Positions 1 through 6,065 of a stretch of 9,249 nt of DNA are shown here, piece after piece. A program made the position numbers and the translations under genes. The notes beneath the pieces are model-generated. The model saw only the letters and a list, made by a program, of their open reading frames with translations. It was not told where the DNA came from and searched no databases. Each line of letters opens with the position of its first letter. Within the stretch, counting starts at the first letter, position 1. Where the stretch lies: assembly GCA_028817635.1 (NCBI GenBank), contig JAPPPH010000276.1:1-9249 (forward strand). Direction: 5' to 3'. The DNA is from Verrucomicrobiales bacterium. GTDB lineage: Bacteria > Verrucomicrobiota > Verrucomicrobiia > Limisphaerales > UBA1096.

Positions 1-1307
1 CCCAGTTTTTTGAACCGGCTTTTGATGTGTTTGTAGTGGAAATCAGTGGAACAGATGGACTCGAGTTCGCCCTTTTTGAATTGCTTCGCGACTTCGGGGT
101 CTGACAGGAGTTGCTTCAAAAAGTCGGCATCGTCCCGGCCGTCGTGCTTGGTTTTCCAAGTCTCCATGGCGTTGCGCTGGACAAGCGAGTACGATTCCTC
201 GCGGGTGAGGCCCTTGCGGATGAGCGCGAGCAGCACCGACTGGGAGTTCCACATGCCAAGCGATTGGCCGAGGTTTTTCTCCATGTTTTTGGGATAAACG
301 ATTAGGCCCTTGGTCAGGTCGGTCAACTTGTGGAGCATGTAGTTGAGCAGCGTGCAGGAGTCCGGAAAAATGACGCGCTCGACGGAACTGTGGCTGATAT
401 CGCGCTCGTGCCATAGGGCGACGTTCTCGAGAGCGGCGATGGCATTGCCACGTAACACGCGCGCCAGCCCGGTGAGGCGTTCGCCGGTGATGGGATTGCG
501 TTTGTGTGGCATGGCGCTCGAGCCTTTTTGGCCCTTCGCAAAATATTCCTCGGCCTCGAGTACTTCGGTGCGTTGCAGGTGCCGGAACTCGGTGGCCCAG
601 CGCTCGATGCTTGCGCCGACGATGGCAACGGTGGTCATGAATTCCGCGTGGATGTCACGCTGCACGACCTGTGTCGCGATCGGCGCCGGCTTGAGCCCGA
701 GCTTGCGGCAGACGTATGCCTCGATCTTCGGCGACAGATGCGCGCTTGTGCCGACTGCGCCGGACAGTTTGCCGATGGCGACGCGCGGCTTGAGGGTCTC
801 GAGCCGTTCCAGTGCGCGGCCGAACTCGTCGTACATCAGGGCCATCTTGAGGCCGAAGGTGGTCGGCTCGGCGTTGATGCCGTGGCTGCGGCCGATCATC
901 GGAGTGTACATGTGCTTGCGCGCCTTGGCTCCGATGACCTTCCGGAGACGCTTGACGTCGGCGATGAGAATCTTGAGCGACTCGTTCATTTGCACCGCGA
1001 ATGCCGTGTCGATGATGTCGCTGCTGGTCAGGCCAAAGTGCAGCCAGCGGCTGGCCGGTTTGCCGATGTTCTCCGAGACGTTGGTGGTGAAGGCGATGAC
1101 GTCGTGATTTAGCGTCCGTTCGAGTTCGCGGCAGCGTTCGATGGTGAAGGAGGCGTTGTCCTTCATCTGCTTGAGGTGCTTTTTTGGGACGAGTCCCTCG
1201 TCGCAAAGTGCCTCGGCCGCGAGCAGTTCGATGTCCAGCCAGATTTCGAGTTTTCGCTGTTCCGTCCAAATGTCCCTCATCTCGGGACGGGTATAACGTC
1301 CTATCAT
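1..1307 (-). CDS. purB: Adenylosuccinate lyase PurB (3' end cut by window edge)
   Basis: PurB acts twice in cytosolic purine synthesis: it splits SAICAR to AICAR plus fumarate, and adenylosuccinate to AMP plus fumarate. Reading the minus strand from ATG at 1307 gives 435 codons without a stop up to the window edge, beginning MIGRYTRPEMRDIW, a typical PurB start. Visible landmarks are LHFGLTSSD (residues 89-97), GRSHGINAEPTTFG (139-152, with the probable general-acid His142) and the fumarate-lyase signature GSSAMPHKRNP (262-272, with the catalytic-loop serine). His68 and His90 match active-site histidines known in the family. Bacillus-type PurB is about 430 residues, so only a few C-terminal residues and the stop are missing. 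No clear ribosome binding site precedes the start, and no in-frame alternative start lies close upstream. It is divergent from the next gene. Unlike the other long genes here, it holds no copy of the TTGGCCAA palindrome. Confidence 0.96.
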   Translation of the reverse strand, partial: MIGRYTRPEMRDIWTEQRKLEIWLDIELLAAEALCDEGLVPKKHLKQMKDNASFTIERCRELERTLNHDVIAFTTNVSENIGKPASRWLHFGLTSSDIIDTAFAVQMNESLKILIADVKRLRKVIGAKARKHMYTPMIGRSHGINAEPTTFGLKMALMYDEFGRALERLETLKPRVAIGKLSGAVGTSAHLSPKIEAYVCRKLGLKPAPIATQVVQRDIHAEFMTTVAIVGASIERWATEFRHLQRTEVLEAEEYFAKGQKGSSAMPHKRNPITGERLTGLARVLRGNAIAALENVALWHERDISHSSVERVIFPDSCTLLNYMLHKLTDLTKGLIVYPKNMEKNLGQSLGMWNSQSVLLALIRKGLTREESYSLVQRNAMETWKTKHDGRDDADFLKQLLSDPEVAKQFKKGELESICSTDFHYKHIKSRFKKL

Positions 1308-1400
1308 GCGCGGACAGGGTAATGCACTTGGCCAAGCGCGGCGAGTGAGATGTGTGCCGGGCCGCTTGACCCGGGCCGGTGGGGCGGTCAAAGATGCCGC
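1308..1400. promoter_or_regulatory. Divergent intergenic region between purB and FG-GAP gene
   Basis: This 93-bp gap separates two divergent starts and so should hold promoters for both. I cannot assign a convincing -35/-10 pair on either strand. It contains one palindrome copy (1327-1336) and a GC-rich stretch around 1356-1384 with CCCGGG and GGGCC runs. A longer open frame of the plus-strand gene begins at 1350 inside this gap, but I judge that part untranslated. Confidence 0.4.
1327..1338. repeat. Iterated palindrome, intergenic copy
   Basis: CTTGGCCAAGCG. The inner ten bases are a perfect palindrome. It sits about 20 bp upstream of the purB start and 63 bp upstream of the FG-GAP start, so it is outside any likely coding sequence and cannot be explained by codon preference. 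Confidence 0.8.
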
Positions 1401-2714
1401 ATGCGCCGTTTTCTTTTCATGATCGCCGGCTTGGTTTGCACTGCAGCGCTTGGCCAAGCGAAGGATTTTTATGTCCACGACTGGACGAAGATTCATGCCA
1501 ATAAACACTTTTGGGCCGAGGGAGGTGCCGTGGGGGATTTTAACCGGGACGGCCACGGCGATCTCGTGGTGGGGCCGTACTGGTATGCGGGGCCGGATTT
1601 CAAGGCCAAGCACGAAATTTATCCGGCGGCGGAGTCGTTCGAGATGAAGGACAAGGACGGCAAGACCGTCAAGGTGCCCGGTTTTCCGGGGGCGATCAGC
1701 GGGCGCAACGGTTACTCGGCGAATTTCCTATGCTACGTGTACGACCTGAACAGCGATGGCTGGGACGATGTGCTGGTGATGGGTTTTCCTGGCAAGGAGT
1801 CGCCTTGGTTTGAGAACCCAAAGGGTAAGCCGGGCCTGTGGAAGAAACACATTTCCATCCACGTCACCGACAACGAGTCGCCGCATTTCGAGGACATCAC
1901 CGGGGACGGTAAGCCGGAGATCATCTGTAACTCGGAAGGCTACTTCATTTACGCCGAGCCGAACTGGGATGAGCCGGAAAAACCGTGGACCGTTCACCGC
2001 GTGACGGCCAAGGGCAAGTGGCAGCGCTTCACCCACGGCATGGGCGTGGGCGACATCAGCGGTGATGGCCGGAAGGATATCATGGACATGAACGGCTGGT
2101 GGGAGCAGCCAGAGTCGCTCAAGGGCGATCCGCAGTGGAAGTTTCATCCGTTCAAGTTTTCCCCGGGCGGCGGAGCGCACATGTACGCTTATGACGTCGA
2201 CGGTGATGGGGACAATGACGTCATCACCTCACTCGCCGCACACGGCTACGGCCTGTGCTGGTACGAGCACCAAAAGAAGGATGGGAAAATTACCTTCGTG
2301 CCGCACACGTTCATGAATGCCAAGCCGGAGGAGAACAAGTACGGCGTCAAGTTTAGCCAACTGCACGCGATCGACCTCGTGGACATGAACCGTGACGGGC
2401 TGATGGACATCGTTACCGGCAAGCGATTCTGGGCGCATGGCCCGAACGGCGACGCCGAGCCCAACGCGCCTGCCGTGTTGTACTGGTTCGAGTTGCGCCG
2501 CAGCAAAAAGAACGGCGTCGACTGGATCCCGCACCTCGTCGACACCGATTCCGGGATCGGCACACAGGTCATGGCGCAGGATATTAACGGCGACAAGTGG
2601 CCGGACATCGTGGTCGGCAACAAAAAGGGCGCGTTTGTCCATTTGCAGACTCCGCGGAAGGTGACGCGCAAGGAGTGGCGCAAGGCCCAGCCCAAGCCGT
2701 ACAAAGCCGATTGA
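1401..2714 (+). CDS. Secreted FG-GAP/VCBS repeat protein, predicted seven-bladed propeller
   Basis: The protein has 437 residues from ATG 1401. I prefer this start to ATG 1350 because MRRFLFMIAGLVCTAALGQA is a clean signal peptide (two Arg, hydrophobic core, cleavage near AALG/GQA), while the 17 extra residues from 1350 are polar and Gly/Pro-rich. Seven Asp-rich loops of the DxNxDG type begin at residues 46 (DFNRDG), 115 (DLNSDG), 165 (DITGDG), 218 (DISGDG), 265 (DVDGDG), 328 (DMNRDG) and 394 (DINGDK). Each is followed by a hydrophobic strand such as DLVVG or DIVTG. Such loops bind calcium in integrin-like FG-GAP propellers, and seven repeats fit a seven-bladed fold. Family members are exported, and many in planctomycetes and verrucomicrobia have no known substrate. 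No catalytic domain is visible. No strong ribosome binding site precedes ATG 1401. The codons at the predicted cleavage site are one of the TTGGCCAA palindromes. Confidence 0.85.
   Translation: MRRFLFMIAGLVCTAALGQAKDFYVHDWTKIHANKHFWAEGGAVGDFNRDGHGDLVVGPYWYAGPDFKAKHEIYPAAESFEMKDKDGKTVKVPGFPGAISGRNGYSANFLCYVYDLNSDGWDDVLVMGFPGKESPWFENPKGKPGLWKKHISIHVTDNESPHFEDITGDGKPEIICNSEGYFIYAEPNWDEPEKPWTVHRVTAKGKWQRFTHGMGVGDISGDGRKDIMDMNGWWEQPESLKGDPQWKFHPFKFSPGGGAHMYAYDVDGDGDNDVITSLAAHGYGLCWYEHQKKDGKITFVPHTFMNAKPEENKYGVKFSQLHAIDLVDMNRDGLMDIVTGKRFWAHGPNGDAEPNAPAVLYWFELRRSKKNGVDWIPHLVDTDSGIGTQVMAQDINGDKWPDIVVGNKKGAFVHLQTPRKVTRKEWRKAQPKPYKAD
1447..1460. repeat. Iterated palindrome, full 14-bp copy
   Basis: CGCTTGGCCAAGCG, a perfect 14-bp palindrome. 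It is read within A-L-G-Q-A at the predicted signal-peptide cleavage site of the FG-GAP protein. Confidence 0.85.
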
Positions 2715-2748
2715 CAAACCTCCCCGACCGGCAGATTTTTTCCCTGAT

Positions 2749-3126
2749 ATGAAAACACGATGGATGTTCGCGCTGGCTTTGTCGGCGATGCTCGTTGCCT
2801 GTGGCGGTTCCTCCGAGAGCACCAAAAAAGGGAAGGAGAAAAAGAAACCCGAAAAGGAGGAGACCGCTTCCTCTGATGACGACAACCCGCTGTTGGCTCC
2901 GGTCAATTATGTTGGTGCAGTTGGCAAGGCCAAGAAGACATCGGAAAAACGGCTGAATCTGGCCAATGTGCAAAATGCCATCAAACAGTTTCACACAGTG
3001 GAAGGGCGTTACCCCAAATCTCTTGGTGAGTTGGTGAAGGAGGGCTACTACTCCAAGCTGCCGGCCGCGCCCCGGGGGATGCGGTACGTTTACAATCCCA
3101 AAACCGGCCAAGTGGGCGTCAAGTAA
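2749..3126 (+). CDS. Small lipoprotein with pseudopilin-like C-terminal domain
   Basis: The protein has 125 residues. It starts with a lipoprotein signal, MKTRWMFALALSAMLVAC, whose lipobox is LVAC with Cys18 as the expected lipidation site. Residues 22-48 are a charged Lys/Glu/Ser/Asp linker (KKGKEKKKPEKEE, then SSDDD). From about residue 66, RLNLANVQNAIKQFHTVEGRYPKSLGELVKEGYYSKLPAAPRGMRYVYNPKTGQVGVK resembles the soluble part of GspG/PilE-type pseudopilins: an amphipathic helix, the 'F...GRYP.SL.EL...G.L..LP..P.G..Y.Y.P.TG' pattern, and a short strand end. The pilin N-terminal membrane helix and prepilin cleavage site are absent. The domain would therefore be tethered to a membrane by lipid instead of being assembled into a pilus. 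The gene lies 34 bp after the FG-GAP gene and may be co-transcribed with it. No clear ribosome binding site is seen. The specific function is unknown. Confidence 0.8.
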   Translation: MKTRWMFALALSAMLVACGGSSESTKKGKEKKKPEKEETASSDDDNPLLAPVNYVGAVGKAKKTSEKRLNLANVQNAIKQFHTVEGRYPKSLGELVKEGYYSKLPAAPRGMRYVYNPKTGQVGVK

Positions 3127-3224
3127 CTCGCTTGGCCAAGCGCTTGGTGTGCATGGGACCACCGATGTCCCTGCCGGGCGGCTAGGGTGGATTCATGAAG
3201 TTTGGCCGGACTGCATGATGACTG
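3127..3224. other. Intergenic gap before addB
   Basis: This 98-bp gap holds a palindrome copy (3129-3142) directly after the lipoprotein stop. It also holds a weak hairpin, GGGAC (3155-3159) pairing with GTCCC (3167-3171) around a 7-base loop and without a T-run. I see no confident promoter or terminator. The gap suggests that addB may start its own transcript. Confidence 0.4.
3129..3142. repeat. Iterated palindrome, full 14-bp intergenic copy
   Basis: CGCTTGGCCAAGCG, a perfect palindrome two bases after the lipoprotein TAA, followed directly by CTTGG (3143-3147), a further half-unit. With no central loop it would make a poor hairpin, and no T-run follows, so it does not read as a normal intrinsic terminator. 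Confidence 0.85.
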
Positions 3225-6065
3225 ATGGGTGACTCTCCAAAAAAAACGTATCTTCATTGGGACAGGCCGCTGTTGACGTCGGCGACGGAGCGGTTGCTGA
3301 CCGACTTCGGGGAGCGCTTGGTCGACTTGAGCGACACGCTGCTGCTGCTGCCAACCCGGCAGGCGGGACGCCGGTTGCGTGAGGCTCTGGCGGCCGAGAT
3401 GGCCAAGCGGGGAGGTGGCTTGTTTCCCCCGCAAATTGCGTCGCCGGCGGTCATGCTTAAGGGTGATGAATCGGATAACACCGTTGCCGAAACTGTCGCC
3501 TGCCAGTGGCACTGGGTAAACGTGCTACAGGGCGAGGCGTTGGCCCGATACAACGCGCTGTTTCCTCGGTTGCCATCCGTGGTGGATTTTAACTGGTGCC
3601 GACAGATGGCGCGATCGCTGCACGACCTGCGCGGCACGTTGGTCGATGCCGATCTCGACTGTACTGCTGTGGCGGAGTCCGCGCACTGTGTTGAGGAGCA
3701 GGCCCGTTGGGCGGACTTGGCCAAACTTGAGGCAGTCTACCGTGCCTCGCTGGCCAAGGTGGGCCTACGTGACGCGCATGATGCCAAGCGCGAAGCTGCA
3801 GCCAATCCGATATTGCCGGACGGCATCCGGCGGATCGTATTGATGGGCATCACAGACCTGTCGCCGCTGGTGCAGACTGCGCTTGGCCAAGCGGCGGGGC
3901 AGGGGATGGTCGTTGAGACGGTGGTCTTTGGGCCGGAGGGCGGCGAGGCGTTGTTCGACGACTGGGGTCGGCCGGTGCCGGAGCACTGGGCCAAGCGTGA
4001 ACTGCCGTTGACCAACGACCGATTGCACCCGTCGCTGGACGAACGAAGTCAGGCCAGTGATGTGTCCAACTGGCTGAAGCGGTACGAAAAAAAAGTCTAT
4101 CAAACGGTCGGTGTCGGCACGGCTGACCCGAATGTGGTTCCGCATCTCGAGCGAACACTGCGTGATGCCCGCATCCGAACTTTTGACCCCGCCGGACAAC
4201 CGATCCGCCGTACTGCCCTGCATGCCTTTTTGCAGTCGCTGCTGGCGGTGTTGCAAAACCCGACCTTCGCCAACGCGGACGCGCTGCTCCGACTGCCGGA
4301 CTCTTGGAATTGGCTTAAAGAGCTGGATGATGCAATTGAGCCGACTGCCCTGTTGTGCGGGCTGGACGAGTTGCGCCTGAAGCATATCCCGGCCGACTTG
4401 GCGGCGGCGACCCGGTTGGATTTTGTGCCACAGCGCGAAGACGAAAAGATTGGTTACCGCATCACGGCTCGTTCGGCGTTGCGTCTGTTGCAACGTGCGC
4501 TGGAGCAACTGGTCAGGGAGCCGTTGTCTGTCGGTCTGACCGGATTTCTGCAAACTGCACTGGCCAACCGCGAGTTTCAAACCGGGGAAAGTTCAGATGA
4601 ATCCTACATTGAGGCGGTTGAGAATCTGAACGAACGCTTGGCCAAGCTGGAAGCTGCGGTGCCGGCCAAAGCCAAGCGCCACACGGCACAGGATTTGGTG
4701 CTGGTCTTGGATGAACTTGGTCGCGGGGCGTTATTCCCGGAGCGGCCGGCGGACACGATCGACCTGCAGGGCTGGCTCGAGTTGGCGTGGGAGGATGCAC
4801 CTCACTTGATCGTCGCCGGCGCAAACGAGGGCGTGCTGCCGGAGTCGATACATGGCGACCGTTTTTTGCCGGAGAGCATTCGCGCGCCGCTTGGTCTGCG
4901 GAGCAACGAGGATCGTTTCGCCCGTGACGCCTGGTTGCTGGAGTTGTTGATCCGGAGCAGGGGAGATGATGGACAGGTGGATTTTTTCGTTGGCAGACAG
5001 CGCCACAACGGCGATCCGCTCAAGCCATCGAGGCTGTTGTTCCGCTGCCCGGATACGCAATTGGCCAAGCGGGTGGAGCACCTTTTTGATGACTTGCCGC
5101 CCGGCGAACAGCCACCCGCCTGGACGGCTGCTTGGCAATTGAAGACGGGTTTGGCCAAGCGGGTGGAGCACCTCAGTCCCACGTCGATCCGGGCGTACCT
5201 TGCCTGTCCGTACCGGTTTTACCTGCGTCACGTGCAGGGGATGGAGTCGCAGGATTTTGAACTGCGGGAGCAGGACGCACGTGGTTTTGGATCTCTCGTA
5301 CATCGGGTGATGGAGGCGTTTGGAAGGGATGCGGATATTCGAGACTCAATCGCTCCGGATGCGATTTACAAATTCATGATCGAGGAGCTGAACAAGGCGG
5401 TTCAGGAAGAATTCGGCACTGAACCGCCGCTGCCATTGCGTGTGCAACAGCAAATCATCGAAAGGCGACTCCATCATGTGGCGATCGCTCAGGCGCAGGA
5501 ACGGGCTGCCGGCTGGGAAATCATTGATGTCGAACGAAAGTTTGAAAAGACACTCGACGGAATGACGATTCGCGGCACCATCGATCGAGTCGAGAAAAAC
5601 ACGGAGACCGGCTCGGTGCGCGTGCTCGATTATAAGACGTCCAGTAAAGCCAATAAACCGTCCGAGACGCACTGGGGAGTGTACCGGGAGGAACGCGATG
5701 CTGAAGTCGCGCCCGAGTATGCCAGGGTTGGGGCGGCCGAGACGAAAAAACGAGACCCGCAACGATGGCTTGATTTGCAGTTGCCGCTTTACGCCTGGGC
5801 GATTGAGAAGGAACACGGCGGGGGTGTGGACGTTGGTTATTTCAACATTCCTTCTGTTGGAACAAACACCGGTGTCTCTCTGCTATTTCCGTTTGGCGAG
5901 GATCTCATGACGCTTGCCATGAATTGCGCCCGTGGCGTTGTAAAGGATGTCTCGGCAGGGCGTTTTTGGCCTGCAGCGAGCAAGGTTAAATACGACGACT
6001 ACGAGGCCATTTTGTTCGACCAACCGGAAAGTACGGCGGCCAAGCCGGGGGAGGTGCAGTCATGA
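3225..6065 (+). CDS. addB: AddB-like subunit of AddAB helicase-nuclease (PD-(D/E)XK nuclease)
   Basis: The protein has 946 residues and is the probable partner of AddA in a cytosolic AddAB/RecBCD-type complex that unwinds and trims double-strand breaks for RecA. The N-terminus (LLLLPTRQAGRRLREAL, about 39-55) resembles a degenerate helicase core, but no Walker A (GxGKT) is present. VAGANEGVLPE (530-540) matches the conserved GxNEGxxP element of AddB. The C-terminal nuclease shows YLACPYRFYLRHV (658-670), GSLVHRVMEAFG (689-700, His693), GTIDRVE (784-790, Asp787), LDYKTSS (801-807, Asp802 and Lys804) and QLPLYAWAI (852-860), the full RecB-type nuclease set. Near the nuclease only Cys661 and Cys901 are seen, so the four-cysteine iron-sulphur site of Bacillus AddB looks absent. 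Length is below Bacillus AddB (about 1,170) and nearer the alphaproteobacterial type. ATG 3225 is chosen because an in-frame stop lies at 3216-3218. No good ribosome binding site is seen. LAKRVEHL occurs twice (613-620, 643-650). Confidence 0.88.
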   Translation: MGDSPKKTYLHWDRPLLTSATERLLTDFGERLVDLSDTLLLLPTRQAGRRLREALAAEMAKRGGGLFPPQIASPAVMLKGDESDNTVAETVACQWHWVNVLQGEALARYNALFPRLPSVVDFNWCRQMARSLHDLRGTLVDADLDCTAVAESAHCVEEQARWADLAKLEAVYRASLAKVGLRDAHDAKREAAANPILPDGIRRIVLMGITDLSPLVQTALGQAAGQGMVVETVVFGPEGGEALFDDWGRPVPEHWAKRELPLTNDRLHPSLDERSQASDVSNWLKRYEKKVYQTVGVGTADPNVVPHLERTLRDARIRTFDPAGQPIRRTALHAFLQSLLAVLQNPTFANADALLRLPDSWNWLKELDDAIEPTALLCGLDELRLKHIPADLAAATRLDFVPQREDEKIGYRITARSALRLLQRALEQLVREPLSVGLTGFLQTALANREFQTGESSDESYIEAVENLNERLAKLEAAVPAKAKRHTAQDLVLVLDELGRGALFPERPADTIDLQGWLELAWEDAPHLIVAGANEGVLPESIHGDRFLPESIRAPLGLRSNEDRFARDAWLLELLIRSRGDDGQVDFFVGRQRHNGDPLKPSRLLFRCPDTQLAKRVEHLFDDLPPGEQPPAWTAAWQLKTGLAKRVEHLSPTSIRAYLACPYRFYLRHVQGMESQDFELREQDARGFGSLVHRVMEAFGRDADIRDSIAPDAIYKFMIEELNKAVQEEFGTEPPLPLRVQQQIIERRLHHVAIAQAQERAAGWEIIDVERKFEKTLDGMTIRGTIDRVEKNTETGSVRVLDYKTSSKANKPSETHWGVYREERDAEVAPEYARVGAAETKKRDPQRWLDLQLPLYAWAIEKEHGGGVDVGYFNIPSVGTNTGVSLLFPFGEDLMTLAMNCARGVVKDVSAGRFWPAASKVKYDDYEAILFDQPESTAAKPGEVQS
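3717..3724. repeat. Iterated palindrome, core copy in addB
   Basis: TTGGCCAA, preceded by C and followed by A in place of the usual G. It is read as Leu-Ala-Lys in the peptide WADLAKLEAV. Confidence 0.7.
3880..3893. repeat. Iterated palindrome, full 14-bp copy in addB
   Basis: CGCTTGGCCAAGCG, perfect. It is read in the frame that gives Ala-Leu-Gly-Gln-Ala (TALGQAAGQG), the same frame as the copy at 1447-1460. Confidence 0.85.
4635..4647. repeat. Iterated palindrome copy in addB
   Basis: CGCTTGGCCAAGC, one base short of the full 14-mer. It is read as Arg-Leu-Ala-Lys in NERLAKLEAA. Confidence 0.8.
5061..5173 (+). repeat. Pair of 23-bp exact direct repeats, each starting with the palindrome core
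   Basis: Positions 5061-5083 and 5151-5173 are identical over 23 bases. Both begin TTGGCCAAGCGGGTGG and both encode LAKRVEHL. The offset is 90 bp (30 codons), so frame is kept. The sequences diverge at once on both sides (CAA before the first, GGT before the second; TTTTGAT versus CAGTCCC after). The pair brackets the linker just ahead of the nuclease domain of addB. Confidence 0.85.
6047..6065 (+). promoter_or_regulatory. addA ribosome binding site and addB-addA ATGA overlap
   Basis: GGAGG at 6050-6054, within the run GGGGGAGG, lies seven bases ahead of the addA ATG at 6062. It is the only strong Shine-Dalgarno sequence in the window. The addA ATG overlaps the addB TGA (6063-6065) in the arrangement ATGA, which points to translational coupling and matched amounts of both subunits. 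Confidence 0.85.

Noticed and set aside
343..1112. Two long plus-strand open frames (343-1107 and 504-1112) and a minus-strand frame at 655-1335
   Set aside because: They lie across purB, which shows clear family motifs on the minus strand. Their translations are low-complexity shadow products of GC-rich coding DNA.
1350..1400. Longer N-terminus for the FG-GAP protein starting at ATG 1350
   Set aside because: The extra 17 residues are Gly/Pro/Arg-rich and would bury the clean signal peptide that begins at ATG 1401.
2711..2739. TTGACA (2711-2716) followed 17 bases later by GATTTT as a promoter for the lipoprotein gene
   Set aside because: The -35 match overlaps the previous stop codon and the -10 box is poor, so this is not better than chance.
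3155..3171. Hairpin GGGAC...GTCCC as a terminator after the lipoprotein gene
   Set aside because: The stem is only five base pairs and no T-run follows on either strand.
3195..3218. Tiny open frame MKFGRTA ahead of addB, in frame with it, as a leader peptide or upstream start
   Set aside because: It ends at TGA 3216-3218, so it cannot be the addB start. Nothing suggests a regulatory leader.
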